Assembly (NCBI RefSeq): GCF_001205715.1
Contig: NZ_AQQZ01000001.1
Location: 1-64,000, forward strand
Direction: 5' to 3'
Source: Pseudaestuariivita atlantica
GTDB taxonomy: Bacteria > Pseudomonadota > Alphaproteobacteria > Rhodobacterales > Rhodobacteraceae
DNA: 64,000 nucleotides
Below the pieces are notes generated by a model that saw only the letters and a list, made by a program, of their open reading frames with translations, did no database searches and was not told where the DNA came from. The first letter of the stretch is position 1; each line of letters starts with the position of its first letter. Below are positions 1-8,088 of this stretch, piece after piece. A program made the translations under genes and the position numbers.

Positions 1-89
1 AGGGCTCATCCTTTGAGTGTTTTACTCTCCGGTAAACCCGGGGCGGTTCAATCAACGACCTGGCTCTGCTGCCAGCTACGGTCGAACCA

Positions 90-734
90 GTGCAGAAGAT
101 CATCCGTCTTGAGCGGATTGACCGCCATTTGGAGCCAGCACGCGCGCCAATCGGAGGCCTCGATTTCGACAGCCTCCTTGAAGCTCTTCGTACTGGAGAT
201 CAACACAGGCTCTCGGCTCTAACAGATCAATTTCTGAATTATTCTGGAGAGCGCCCTTCATTTGCCGCTTTCAAGAGCGAAGTTGCGGATGATTTGAAAC
301 AATCAGATTGGCTGCAAAGAATTATTGATCGTCTTGGACTATACCATCATTACCCGTTCGTTCCGGGTAAGCCGTACAGGTTTGCACTCATGGAATACAC
401 TGCCGACGAAGTGATCAAGCAGGCTCGTGCAAAGGGAGTTGATCGGTGTTTCTCTTTGGCGACCGTTGTTGAGTGCCAGGACAATCCGGCATTCTTTCCT
501 GTGCCGCGCTCGACTAGCCATGGCTTCACGGTCGACCTGCGTGAGCGCAATCCGAAAAAGCCGAGCGTACGTGAGATCCTACACATCCGCTTCGATTATT
601 CGTGGAGACATGTAAAGCGGCTAGTCGAATGGTCGGGAGCGGATGTTCCCGGCATTGAGGCCGCGCGCGATCGTCACCTTGATACTCTGCGAACGGAAAC
701 GGGGCGCAAGGATTTTGGCGAAGTCGGGGTCTGA
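90..734 (+). CDS. Hypothetical protein, first gene of an unrecognised pair
   Basis: A 214-residue soluble protein that I do not recognise. The reading frame is open only after a TAA at 33-35, and the first usable start is GTG at 90, which has no clear Shine-Dalgarno sequence, so the true start is uncertain. The next in-frame ATG lies near 390. No signal peptide, membrane segment or catalytic motif is visible. The middle and C-terminal parts are rich in charged and aromatic residues. The stop at 732-734 is two bases before the next ATG, so the two genes are almost certainly co-translated. The DNA is more A/T-rich, with more A/T-ending codons, than everything after about 3.1 kb, which suggests recent acquisition. 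The function is unknown; an accessory, possibly defence-related, role is only inferred from the context. Confidence 0.7.
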   Translation: MQKIIRLERIDRHLEPARAPIGGLDFDSLLEALRTGDQHRLSALTDQFLNYSGERPSFAAFKSEVADDLKQSDWLQRIIDRLGLYHHYPFVPGKPYRFALMEYTADEVIKQARAKGVDRCFSLATVVECQDNPAFFPVPRSTSHGFTVDLRERNPKKPSVREILHIRFDYSWRHVKRLVEWSGADVPGIEAARDRHLDTLRTETGRKDFGEVGV

Positions 735-736
735 TC

Positions 737-2836
737 ATGACGACGCCTTCAGCCTTGGAGAAATGGAAAGCCCAGCTAGGGGATGACGGGAAGGCCGCAC
801 TTCGGGTTCTCCTAAATGGGACGGCGTCGCTCGGGCGGCTTTCAGCTGCCGAGCCTGAAGACGCTGTGGATGCAATTCTTGCTTCGGAAGCCCGCGATTC
901 CGATATCGTTAGCGGCTTCGACCGCGGCTGCACTGAACTCCTAGAGGAGTTCCGTCTCACCCTACTGCAGCAGGAAGGCCGTTCGTTTCGGATCGAACTG
1001 GCTAAACTCGTAACGCTTGTCACGATCATTCGACGGCTGCTGCCCGAGCAAATGGTTGTGGACCTCCACCGCCGTTACGTTCTGTGGAGCGGCTTCTTCG
1101 AGAACTTTGTCGTGGATCGCGGCCTTGACCTGCGTCGCGAATATTTTCGCATCCTGGCACTCAGCCAGGATGTCGCCGCGGATCATGGTCTGGAGCCGCG
1201 TCGGCTCATGTCGCTTTGGTTGTCAGTGTGCGCGGAGAGCGGTGACGCAGGACGGTACGATGCCAGCTACCTTCGGGTCGCCCTTCTTGGGCTGCGTCGC
1301 CTTCCATTGGGCGATGACTTCGATGCGAACGAGGACTTTACACTGCAGGGGCTTGCGCGTTGGGCTGTGACACAGCGGCCGACCACCGCGGCCTTCGAGC
1401 GCGAATGGCGAATCCTTGAGGGTGATTTCCCCCGTGATGCGGGTTTCTGGGGAGACCGCGTTCAGATGGCTGTTACGGCTGCAGAGCGGGAACTCGCGGA
1501 GCGCACAAATGGTGCAGAAACAACATTCCCGATTGCCAGATGGTGGCGGGAAGATGTCGACATTCATCCAAATGAGAACCGCCTAAGGGGTGGTTCGGCA
1601 CACGAGCCACCTCCACGTGAGGCTCGCGAAGCTATTCTGCGCGACATTGGACGGGCGCTGCCTCAATTGAGCGATCGCATAGATACGCTGATGAAAGGGC
1701 ATAAGCGCTACGCAGATTGCACGGGTGACGTTTTCCACTTGGTTCGTTCCTCCTGCAACATAGGAATGCGTCTGCTAGAAAAGGGATCTTCGGAAGAAAG
1801 AGTGGACAGAGGAAGACTGTCGGTCTCATTAGCTGCGCTTGCCTTCGAATATGACCCGCTCAACGCGCATGCTTGGTCTCTAATGATGCGCGCCCTGCGC
1901 ACTGCAGGGCGGGTTCAAGATGCCGAGTTGGTCGGCTGGGAAGCTCTGCGACGTTTTCCAGAGAATGTTCAGTGGCGTACCCAACTCGCAAGCTTGCTTG
2001 CGGGTGGCGGAGCCAAGCCAGACGAGGCAATTGCACTGTTGAAAGAGGCGCAACAGCTCTTTCCGGAGAATGCGTTTGTTCGAACACAGTTGGCGGAGAT
2101 TGTTGCGGAGGACAGGGGTGGAGCACAAGAAGCTGTGAAGCTCCTTCAGGAAACGATTTCTCTGTTTCCCGGCAACCCATATGCGCGCAATCAGCTTGCT
2201 ATGGTTCTGGCTGACGATCTGAAGCGTGCCGATGAGGCCCGCGACATTCTGAATGGCGCGATTGCTGAAGGCGCTGCAGATGATGTGACGCGGTCGCTAC
2301 TGCAAAAACTGGATCAGGGGCGCGTGCTTCGTCGCGCCAAGCCGAAGGCGGTAGTTGTCGAAGATGCGAGTACGTTGATGTTGCCGACAGCAATGGCACG
2401 TCGGCAGTTATTTCTATTTGAGGCTGGCCTGTCGTCCGCGGACTCTCTGCGGGCGTTTCTCGCAGACACGCCGCAGGACAGCTATGCAACCTACGTGTCC
2501 GAACGAGCCGGGTTGACGGATGTTCCGTTCAAGACGACTTTTGCCACGGCCTTCGAGGATGCACTGGAAAAGGCCGAACCCTCTGCAATGCGTGCGCTCA
2601 TTGCCCGAGCACGCCCGATGGAGCGAGCCATCGTCGAGGAAGCGTTCGCTGTCAGCGAAGGCCGGGTCGTGGCATTCTCGGAATTCTTCGCTGATGCTGA
2701 GGGGGATGAACGCCTACAGACGCTTGAGCGAACTCTCGGACAAGAAGGCGGACGTGCAGATCGCCGCACTCTGCTACTTCGTGATTTTGCGGCGTCAACG
2801 CTCTCGACCAGTGTCGTATCGTTGGTGGCTGCTTGA
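737..2836 (+). CDS. TPR-repeat protein of unknown function
   Basis: A 699-residue protein with no signal peptide or obvious membrane segment. Residues about 360-510 contain consecutive helical repeats of TPR type, with recurring blocks such as ALLKEAQQLFPENAFVRTQL and AVKLLQETISLFPGNPYARN spaced about 35 residues apart. The first 350 residues and the last 180 are helical-looking but match no family I know. ATG at 737 follows the stop of the upstream gene by two bases, so the pair forms an operon. A TPR array normally serves as a protein-binding scaffold, so the partner may be the 214-residue protein. Base composition is lower in GC than in the chromosomal core that follows. I see no nuclease, NTPase, TIR or kinase motif, so any defence assignment would be speculation. 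Confidence 0.8.
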   Translation: MTTPSALEKWKAQLGDDGKAALRVLLNGTASLGRLSAAEPEDAVDAILASEARDSDIVSGFDRGCTELLEEFRLTLLQQEGRSFRIELAKLVTLVTIIRRLLPEQMVVDLHRRYVLWSGFFENFVVDRGLDLRREYFRILALSQDVAADHGLEPRRLMSLWLSVCAESGDAGRYDASYLRVALLGLRRLPLGDDFDANEDFTLQGLARWAVTQRPTTAAFEREWRILEGDFPRDAGFWGDRVQMAVTAAERELAERTNGAETTFPIARWWREDVDIHPNENRLRGGSAHEPPPREAREAILRDIGRALPQLSDRIDTLMKGHKRYADCTGDVFHLVRSSCNIGMRLLEKGSSEERVDRGRLSVSLAALAFEYDPLNAHAWSLMMRALRTAGRVQDAELVGWEALRRFPENVQWRTQLASLLAGGGAKPDEAIALLKEAQQLFPENAFVRTQLAEIVAEDRGGAQEAVKLLQETISLFPGNPYARNQLAMVLADDLKRADEARDILNGAIAEGAADDVTRSLLQKLDQGRVLRRAKPKAVVVEDASTLMLPTAMARRQLFLFEAGLSSADSLRAFLADTPQDSYATYVSERAGLTDVPFKTTFATAFEDALEKAEPSAMRALIARARPMERAIVEEAFAVSEGRVVAFSEFFADAEGDERLQTLERTLGQEGGRADRRTLLLRDFAASTLSTSVVSLVAA

Positions 2837-3128
2837 AGCCAGAAGGCAGGTTCTCACCAGTTCATCCACTGGGATCGTACCGGGGATAATAATCTCAGAA
2901 ATGAGCTCATTTTCCGATGTACACCGAGTTGTGCTGCACACTTTGCTGCACAAACCGCACCACGCTGCACTCCAGAACTCAACAAGAACAAACACTTAAG
3001 TGGCTGATCAAAAGCACCTTTCGGACTTCGTCTCCGCCACCATCACCCGAAAACGCGATGTTGGCCCGGTGCAAGAGATGCTCCTGGAGCGGTTGCATAT
3101 GCAACGGTCTGGCGCAGAGGGCGGACGG
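2837..3128. other. Gene-free A/T-rich junction with operator-like palindrome and GCTGCAC repeats
   Basis: About 290 bases between the TPR gene and the first core gene carry no convincing coding frame. A perfect 14-base palindrome, AAATGAGCTCATTT, lies at 2899-2912. Three copies of GCTGCAC follow at 2933-2939, 2945-2951 and 2964-2970; the first two extend to TGCTGCACA with a period of 12 bases. The composition shifts from A/T-rich to GC-rich across this interval, as expected at an island boundary. No tRNA or attachment duplication is visible inside the window. Confidence 0.5.
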
Positions 3129-3446
3129 TCAGGTGTCGCGACCCAGCGGGCCGACGTTGTTGCGGCGGACCTGCACGCGGTTGACGGTGAAGCTTTCCCA
3201 GACATTGGCGGTGTTCAGGGGGTCGCCGGCGACCAGTTGCTCGACCTTGCTTCGGTTGGCGGAGGAGATCAGGAAGAAGCTGCCGTTCATCATCTCGCCG
3301 TCTTCGGTCGTCAGGGGACCCGCCATCAGCACCGAAACGCCCAGTTCGCCGGGCGCGCGCGACTGGTAGGCGCGGTGCGATGCAAGAACGGCAACGCGCC
3401 GTTCGTGCGCATCGTCGTGGTCTTTCGCTTGTACGACGAAAATCAC
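3129..3446 (-). CDS. YCII-family protein
   Basis: A 105-residue protein of the YCII (YciI-like) fold, a small ferredoxin-like domain usually around 90-110 residues. The translation begins VIFVVQAKDH, has the central segment GVSVLMAGPLTTEDGEMMNG and contains a run of VGDPxN type near residue 75 (VAGDPLNTANVW), all typical of the family. GTG at 3446 is chosen as the start because AGGAGG (complement of 3453-3458) lies five bases upstream; the longer open frame to 3518 has no such signal. The biochemical role of this family is poorly known; a His/Asp pair is often proposed as a catalytic site. It is transcribed away from the A/T-rich region and is the first gene with core-like composition. Confidence 0.85.
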   Translation of the reverse strand: MIFVVQAKDHDDAHERRVAVLASHRAYQSRAPGELGVSVLMAGPLTTEDGEMMNGSFFLISSANRSKVEQLVAGDPLNTANVWESFTVNRVQVRRNNVGPLGRDT

Positions 3447-3771
3447 CGCGAACCTCCTGATTTCTGTCCCGAATTCTTCATGCCGCGGGCAACTTAATCT
3501 GGGGTCGGTGAATGTCACCGGAAATTTTTCAAAAAGTGCTCAAATTTCCGGCGGAAGTCTCAAAAAGTGTTTTTTCAGAGTGGTTTCGAGGCCGAAACAG
3601 CCGTTTCGACGCGATCAATGAAAGGGTAAATTGCCTTCTGGTTGAGCGCGCAGGCCGGGCAATTCTCCGATGCACGGGGAGGCGCGATGAAAAGGGCCGG
3701 AGCGGCTGGCGCAGTTCCCTTCCGCGCCGCTTCAAGGACCAGCGGGAAGGGGAGGGCGGGGCAAAGGCGCC
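3447..3771. promoter_or_regulatory. Intergenic region with inverted and direct repeats
   Basis: This stretch between the YCII start and the BolA stop holds a perfect inverted repeat, CCGGAAATTT at 3518-3527 and AAATTTCCGG at 3542-3551, with a 14-base spacer. The ten-base word TCAAAAAGTG occurs twice, at 3529-3538 (inside the spacer) and 3560-3569, 31 bases apart or about three helical turns, and the second copy runs into T6. The arrangement resembles an operator, or a terminator for transcripts reaching it. It lies about 70-120 bases upstream of the YCII start and could control that gene. The rest is ordinary GC-rich sequence without a convincing gene. Confidence 0.4.
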
Positions 3772-4032
3772 CTAGGGCGCGTCGAGGTCCAGCGCCAGCG
3801 CGTGGATTTCGCCCATCAGGTCGGGACCGATGGCCGCATGCACGGCGCGGTGGCGTGCGATGCGCGACTGGCCCGCCATGGCCGCGGCCCGCATCCGGAC
3901 GCGGAAATGGCTTTCGCCGCCATCCTGGTACCCGGCATGACCGCGATGCGCCTCGCTTTCATCCTCGACCTCCAGTTCGACCGGGGCAAAGGCCTGCTCA
4001 AGCGCTGTTCTTATCCGCGTGGCTCTGCTCAT
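3772..4032 (-). CDS. BolA family protein
   Basis: An 86-residue BolA-like protein. The sequence shows the family helix-turn region with a conserved H and R cluster (SHFRVRMRAAAMAGQSRIAR followed by HRAVHAAIG), and its length is typical for the short BolA1/YrbA-like type. BolA proteins pair with monothiol glutaredoxins in iron-sulfur cluster and iron trafficking. ATG at 4032 is preceded by GGAGG a few bases upstream (complement within 4038-4048), and its stop is embedded in the palindrome GCGCCCTAGGGCGC at 3767-3780. It is divergent from the J-domain gene, with a short shared promoter interval of about 70 bases. This bolA, J-domain and cobS neighbourhood is common in Rhodobacteraceae. Confidence 0.9.
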   Translation of the reverse strand: MSRATRIRTALEQAFAPVELEVEDESEAHRGHAGYQDGGESHFRVRMRAAAMAGQSRIARHRAVHAAIGPDLMGEIHALALDLDAP

Positions 4033-4105
4033 TTTTCGCCTCCTCCCCCTTTCCATGGGCCGTGGATTGTCTACACTCCGGTACCCGAGTCGGAAAGGAG
4101 GCACC

Positions 4106-4738
4106 ATGAGCAAACCCGATCCCTTCGGTTTCGACATGTCGGTTTCCAGCGCCAAGAAGAAGAACCCACGCGGGCGCCGGGGCATGTCCGGGGCATCAGA
4201 GACGTCGACACGCGAATGCGAACACGACGGATGCACCGAGGCCGGAAAATACCGCGCGCCCAAGGCGCCCGACGTGCTGGACGAGTATCGCTGGTTCTGC
4301 AAGGACCACGTGCGCGAATACAATTTGAAATGGAATTTCTTCAACGGCACGACAGAGGCCGAGATGAACGCCCAGATGTCCAAGGACAAGGTGTGGGAGC
4401 GCGAGACCCGCGATTTCCGCGACCCCGAGGCGCGCGCATGGGCCCGGCTGGGGATCGAGGACCCGCACCAGGTGCTGGGCAAGAACGCCACGCAGAATCC
4501 GGGCCGCAACGCGACGTCTGCAGGTCACAGCCGCCGCCTTCCCCCGACCGAACGCCGCGCCATCGAGATCCTCGAAGCGCGCGACACGTGGACCAAGGCC
4601 GAGGTGCGCAAAAGCTACAAGGCGCTGATCAAGGTGCTGCACCCCGACATCAACGGCGGTGACCGGTCGCAGGAAGAACAGCTGCAGGAAGTCGTCTGGG
4701 CCTGGGACCAGATCAAGGACAGCCGCAACTTCAAATGA
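4106..4738 (+). CDS. J-domain protein (DnaJ-like co-chaperone)
   Basis: A 210-residue protein with a C-terminal J domain at about residues 150-210. The diagnostic HPD tripeptide lies in VLHPDINGG near residue 178, followed by an acidic/Gln stretch and the helix QLQEVVWAWDQIKDS. The J domain should stimulate an Hsp70 (DnaK) ATPase. The N-terminal half has no G/F-rich region and no complete zinc finger; two Cys-x-x-x-Cys-like positions (CEHDGC and later WFCKDH) suggest a small metal or structural site. This architecture is a known alphaproteobacterial type, different from canonical DnaJ. ATG 4106 follows AAAGGAGG at 4095-4102. It is transcribed divergently from bolA. Confidence 0.88.
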   Translation: MSKPDPFGFDMSVSSAKKKNPRGRRGMSGASETSTRECEHDGCTEAGKYRAPKAPDVLDEYRWFCKDHVREYNLKWNFFNGTTEAEMNAQMSKDKVWERETRDFRDPEARAWARLGIEDPHQVLGKNATQNPGRNATSAGHSRRLPPTERRAIEILEARDTWTKAEVRKSYKALIKVLHPDINGGDRSQEEQLQEVVWAWDQIKDSRNFK

Positions 4739-4756
4739 ACCGGCTGGCGCCGCGCG

Positions 4757-5461
4757 TCAGAGCGTGACGGCGGCCAGCGCAAGCACCTCGCCCGTGGGCG
4801 CGCCGGTGGGCGAGCCGCCCTGCGGTTCGTCCGATACGGCGAGGATGGCACCGTCGAGGATCGCGGCGGTGTTCGGGTCGATCACGATGCGGGCGTCGGT
4901 GTCGCGCGGCAGGACGCCCAGCGACACGGGCGCTGCCTCTCCGACGATCAGCCACAATTCATGGTCACGCCCCGCCGCCGGGGTGGGTGTCGTGCGAACG
5001 AGGATCAGCGCCTGCAGGTCGTCCTCGACCGCGACGGAGGCGACGTAGGCGCGGCTGTCACCCGACAGTTCCGCCACCACGCGCGGTTCCGGCCCGCCGG
5101 GCCAGCCCAGCATCACCACGACCAGTGCCACCGCGGCGAGCGTTGCGACGGCAAGGGCCGGGACAAGGCCAAGGCGCGACCACCAGCCGCGCTGTGGCCG
5201 GGCGTCGAACAGCGTGGCCTCGACCTCGGCCCAGACCCGCGGCGGGACGGCGACATCGGGGATATCATCGGCCAGCGGCACCAGCCGTTCCTCCCAGAAG
5301 GCGACCAGCCGGCGCAGGTTCGGCTCGACGCGCAACCGGTCCTCGAACGCGACGCGTTCGGCTTCGGGCAGAAGGCCAAGGGCGTATTCGCCCGCGCGCG
5401 CCGCATCGCCTTCGGGTCCCTCCCAATCGGGGTCCTCTGGATATGGACGGTCGTCGGTCAT
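4757..5461 (-). CDS. Anti-sigma factor, RskA-like
   Basis: A 234-residue single-pass membrane protein. The N-terminal cytoplasmic part (to about residue 90) has the anti-sigma alpha-helical segment AGEYALGLLPEAERVAFEDR and continues with VAFWEERL. One membrane helix lies at about residues 96-120 and a periplasmic RskA-like C-terminal domain follows, including the block AGRDHELWLIVGEAAPVSLG. Proteins of this kind bind and hold an ECF sigma factor until proteolysis or a signal releases it. Its ATG overlaps the stop of the upstream sigma gene by four bases (ATGA, 5458-5461), which supports a cognate pair made in balanced amounts. No zinc-binding HxxxCxxC motif is seen, so it is not of the ChrR/ZAS type. 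Confidence 0.87.
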   Translation of the reverse strand: MTDDRPYPEDPDWEGPEGDAARAGEYALGLLPEAERVAFEDRLRVEPNLRRLVAFWEERLVPLADDIPDVAVPPRVWAEVEATLFDARPQRGWWSRLGLVPALAVATLAAVALVVVMLGWPGGPEPRVVAELSGDSRAYVASVAVEDDLQALILVRTTPTPAAGRDHELWLIVGEAAPVSLGVLPRDTDARIVIDPNTAAILDGAILAVSDEPQGGSPTGAPTGEVLALAAVTL

Positions 5462-6009
5462 CTGCCCAGGCACTCTCTCAGACTTATCAGCGCACGCCTC
5501 AGCCACGTGCGCATCGTGTTCAACGGCACCTCGAACCGGTCAGCCAGCTCGGCATAGCTGTCGCCGTCGAGGTAGGCCCTCCTGACCGCTTCCGCGCGTC
5601 CTTCGGGCAATTCACCCATGCACGCCGCAAGGGCGCGCATGTCCGACGCGATCTCGGCCAGTCGGGCCGGACCATGCGCCGCGTCGGGGACCAGTTCGGC
5701 GGCATCCTCGCGCTCGTCGCGCCGCGCTTCCGCCTTCAGCTTGCGCTTGCGGTCGATCGCGGTGTTGCGCGCGATGGTGATGAGCCACGTCATCGGCGAA
5801 TAGGTCCCCGCGTGATATCGCCCGGCATTGTGCCAGATCTTCACGAAGGTTTCCTGTAACGCGTCTTCGGCCAGGTCCCTTTGCCCCAACACACGCAGGC
5901 AGACGCCAAAGAGTTTCGCCGAGGTGTGCGAATAAAGGTCGGAAAACGCCCGGCGGTTGCCAAGGGCTACCTGGGCGATCAGGTCGTCGATCTCGTCCCG
6001 CGTGCGCAT
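5458..6009 (-). CDS. ECF-family RNA polymerase sigma factor
   Basis: A 183-residue sigma-70 family ECF factor. Region 2 is at about residues 20-90 with DLAEDALQETFVKIWHNAG and the helix AIDRKRKLKAEAR; region 4 is at about residues 120-178 with a helix-turn-helix ending in MRTWLRRALISLRECL. It has the usual two-domain length and no extra C-terminal domain. The start is taken at ATG 6009 (MRTRDEIDDLIAQVA); the frame stays open far upstream, as is common in GC-rich DNA, but that extension is antisense to cobS. It is translationally coupled to the RskA-like anti-sigma gene. Targets cannot be read from the sequence, although such operons usually regulate themselves. Confidence 0.93.
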   Translation of the reverse strand: MRTRDEIDDLIAQVALGNRRAFSDLYSHTSAKLFGVCLRVLGQRDLAEDALQETFVKIWHNAGRYHAGTYSPMTWLITIARNTAIDRKRKLKAEARRDEREDAAELVPDAAHGPARLAEIASDMRALAACMGELPEGRAEAVRRAYLDGDSYAELADRFEVPLNTMRTWLRRALISLRECLGR

Positions 6010-6156
6010 GCGCCGACGTTCGCCCGGAATGGTCCGATGCGCAACGCCAATGTGCGACCGAGCATCACATCCGCGCGACGGGCCTGCCCCTTGCCCTTGG
6101 CGGCGATATGGGGCAGGGAAGCGCGGACGTGACCTTCCCGGAAGAGGATCAAAGCG

Positions 6157-7143
6157 ATGGCCGACGGCGCAGCAGAACTGGACATGAAACCGACGGTTGA
6201 TGTGCATGTCCGCGATGTGTTCGGCATCGACACCGACATGGTGGTCAAGGCGTTCCCGGAAGCGACTGACCGCGTGCCGGATCTGGATTCGACCTACAAG
6301 TTCGATCCCGACACCACGCTCGCCATCCTTGCAGGCTTCAGCCACAACCGCCGCGTGATGATCCAGGGTTATCACGGCACGGGTAAGTCGACCCACATCG
6401 AACAAGTGGCCGCGCGGCTCAACTGGCCCTGCGTGCGCGTGAACCTCGACAGCCATATCAGCCGGATCGACCTGATCGGCAAGGACGCGATCAAACTGAA
6501 GGACGGCAAGCAGGTTACCGAATTCCAGGAAGGCATCCTGCCCTGGGCGCTGCGCAACCCCACGGCCATCGTGTTCGACGAATACGATGCCGGTCGCGCC
6601 GACGTGATGTTCGTGATCCAGCGCGTGCTGGAGGTGGACGGCAAGCTGACCCTGCTCGACCAGAACGCGGTGATCCACCCGCATCCCTATTTCCGCATCT
6701 TCGCGACCGCCAACACGGTGGGCCTGGGCGACACGACGGGCCTGTACCACGGCACCCAGCAGATCAACCAGGGCCAGATGGACCGCTGGTCGCTGGTGGC
6801 CACGCTGAACTACCTGTCGATCGATGCCGAGACGGCGATCGTCCTGTCGAAAGCGCCGCATTACAACACCGACAAGGGCCGCAAGACCATCAAGCAGATG
6901 GTCACCGTCGCCGACCTCACCCGCACGGCCTTCATGAATGGCGACCTGTCGACCGTGATGTCGCCCCGGACGGTGATCGCGTGGGCCCAGAACGCCGAGA
7001 TCTTCCGCAACGTCGGCTACGCGTTCCGCGTGTCCTTCCTCAACAAGTGCGACGAGCTTGAGCGCCAGACGGTGGCCGAGTTCTACCAGCGCTGCTTTGA
7101 CGAGGAACTGCCGGAAAGCGCGGCCTCGGTCAGCCTGGGGTAG
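6157..7143 (+). CDS. cobS: Cobaltochelatase subunit CobS
   Basis: A 328-residue AAA+ ATPase subunit of the aerobic, ATP-dependent cobaltochelatase (CobN-CobS-CobT) that inserts cobalt into hydrogenobyrinate a,c-diamide. Walker A is GYHGTGKST at residues 71-79 and Walker B is IVFDEYDAG near 138-146. The sensor region [19 protein letters not shown] and the conserved [20 protein letters not shown] tail match CobS closely, and the length is normal. ATG 6157 is preceded by AAGAGGA. CobT lies about 1.7 kb downstream on the same strand, with two small convergent genes and a racemase-like gene between them. CobN is not in the window. Confidence 0.97.
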   Translation: MADGAAELDMKPTVDVHVRDVFGIDTDMVVKAFPEATDRVPDLDSTYKFDPDTTLAILAGFSHNRRVMIQGYHGTGKSTHIEQVAARLNWPCVRVNLDSHISRIDLIGKDAIKLKDGKQVTEFQEGILPWALRNPTAIVFDEYDAGRADVMFVIQRVLEVDGKLTLLDQNAVIHPHPYFRIFATANTVGLGDTTGLYHGTQQINQGQMDRWSLVATLNYLSIDAETAIVLSKAPHYNTDKGRKTIKQMVTVADLTRTAFMNGDLSTVMSPRTVIAWAQNAEIFRNVGYAFRVSFLNKCDELERQTVAEFYQRCFDEELPESAASVSLG

Positions 7144-7148
7144 GCCCC

Positions 7149-7505
7149 ATGCGCCGTGCCGCCGCCCTGCTGGTTTCGGTCTGCGGGGCGCTTGCGGCAT
7201 GTGATGCCCGTGACGAGGTGGCGCGCATCGCCACCTGTGTCGGCCTGGTCGAAAAGCTGCACCCCCACGCTCCCGATCTGCCGCTTGACGCGTGGCGGGA
7301 CCGGCTTGCAGCGGCCCGCGCGGCGGCGCCGGACCTGTCCGATGGCTACGTGAGATCGCATATGGGGGTCGGGTACGAGGCGTCCTTCATCATCCTGCAG
7401 AACGCCACCGTGGCCGCCCACCCGACGCTGTTCGACCGGTTCTATGCCCGCCGGATCGCCGCGCGTTGCGACGCAGGCCAGGCCGCGCGCCGGTTGATGC
7501 GCTGA
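7149..7505 (+). CDS. Small predicted lipoprotein, unknown function
   Basis: A 118-residue protein starting five bases after the cobS stop, so probably co-transcribed with it. The N-terminus MRRAAALLVSVCGALAAC is a lipoprotein signal with lipobox LAAC. The mature part is helical, with a CVG near the N-terminus and a CDAGQ near the C-terminus that could form a disulfide. I do not recognise a family. The convergent gene at 7518-7925 has the same plan (signal, early Cys-x-Gly, late Cys-Asp, similar length), so the two may be distant paralogues. Its position between cobS and cobT is more likely neighbourhood than evidence of a role in cobalamin synthesis. Confidence 0.75.
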   Translation: MRRAAALLVSVCGALAACDARDEVARIATCVGLVEKLHPHAPDLPLDAWRDRLAAARAAAPDLSDGYVRSHMGVGYEASFIILQNATVAAHPTLFDRFYARRIAARCDAGQAARRLMR

Positions 7506-7517
7506 CCGCCCGGCGCC

Positions 7518-7925
7518 TCAGGCACCAAGGATCAGCCGGTCACACTGCGTGACAAATCCGCGCGCCGCCCGGTCGGCCCGGTCGGACACCGCGTCGTCCC
7601 CCGCAAAGGTCGCGCTTTGCAGAAGCGCGGCATGCGCCAGCTTTGCTTCCACCCGCCATGCGATGATCTGACGCCCGGTGATCCCGCTTTCCTCGGCCAT
7701 CGGCAGGCTCGCCTGCACCAGTTCGGCGAAAAGCTCACGCCGCTGCATGATCTCGTCCCGCGCGGGGCCGCCCATCAGCCAGACATGCTCCACCTCGGCC
7801 GAGTAGCGCCCGGCGCAATCGGCGAAGGCGCGCACCCGTTCGTCGGCGGATTGGGGCAGGGCCGCGACGCCGGAGGCGAGGCACAAGAGGCCCGCCACGG
7901 CGCTGATCGTTCTTTTTCTGCTCAT
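7518..7925 (-). CDS. Small predicted secreted protein, unknown function
   Basis: A 135-residue protein with an N-terminal signal peptide (basic MSRKR, then a hydrophobic core ending in ASGVAALPQS). The mature domain is helical and has Cys in ADCAGRY and in TQCDRL, a spacing that would suit one disulfide. No known domain is recognised. It is convergent with the lipoprotein gene, with 12 bases between stops, and resembles it in cysteine placement. ATG 7925 is the only good start; the 160-base region upstream is shared with the divergent racemase-like gene. Confidence 0.72.
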   Translation of the reverse strand: MSRKRTISAVAGLLCLASGVAALPQSADERVRAFADCAGRYSAEVEHVWLMGGPARDEIMQRRELFAELVQASLPMAEESGITGRQIIAWRVEAKLAHAALLQSATFAGDDAVSDRADRAARGFVTQCDRLILGA

Positions 7926-8088
7926 GTTTTGAACGATACCCCAAAATCGTGACCCATCAATTGATCATTCTGAAAACTTTCGGCCCGGTACGGCCCGGCG
8001 CGGGGAGCCGGTTATGGCCTTTCTCCGCGCCGCGTTCTGGCAACCCGCGCACCGGTGCCCTACCTGTTGGTGAAGGGAGCAAGACACG

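Noticed and set aside
3512-3775. Possible 87-residue plus-strand gene upstream of BolA
   Set aside because: It starts inside the inverted/direct repeat region, has no ribosome site and becomes Arg/Gly-rich toward the end; more likely non-coding.
6010-7200. Upstream extension of the ECF sigma frame over cobS
   Set aside because: The extension is antisense to cobS and has no sigma-like content; the sigma protein begins naturally at ATG 6009.
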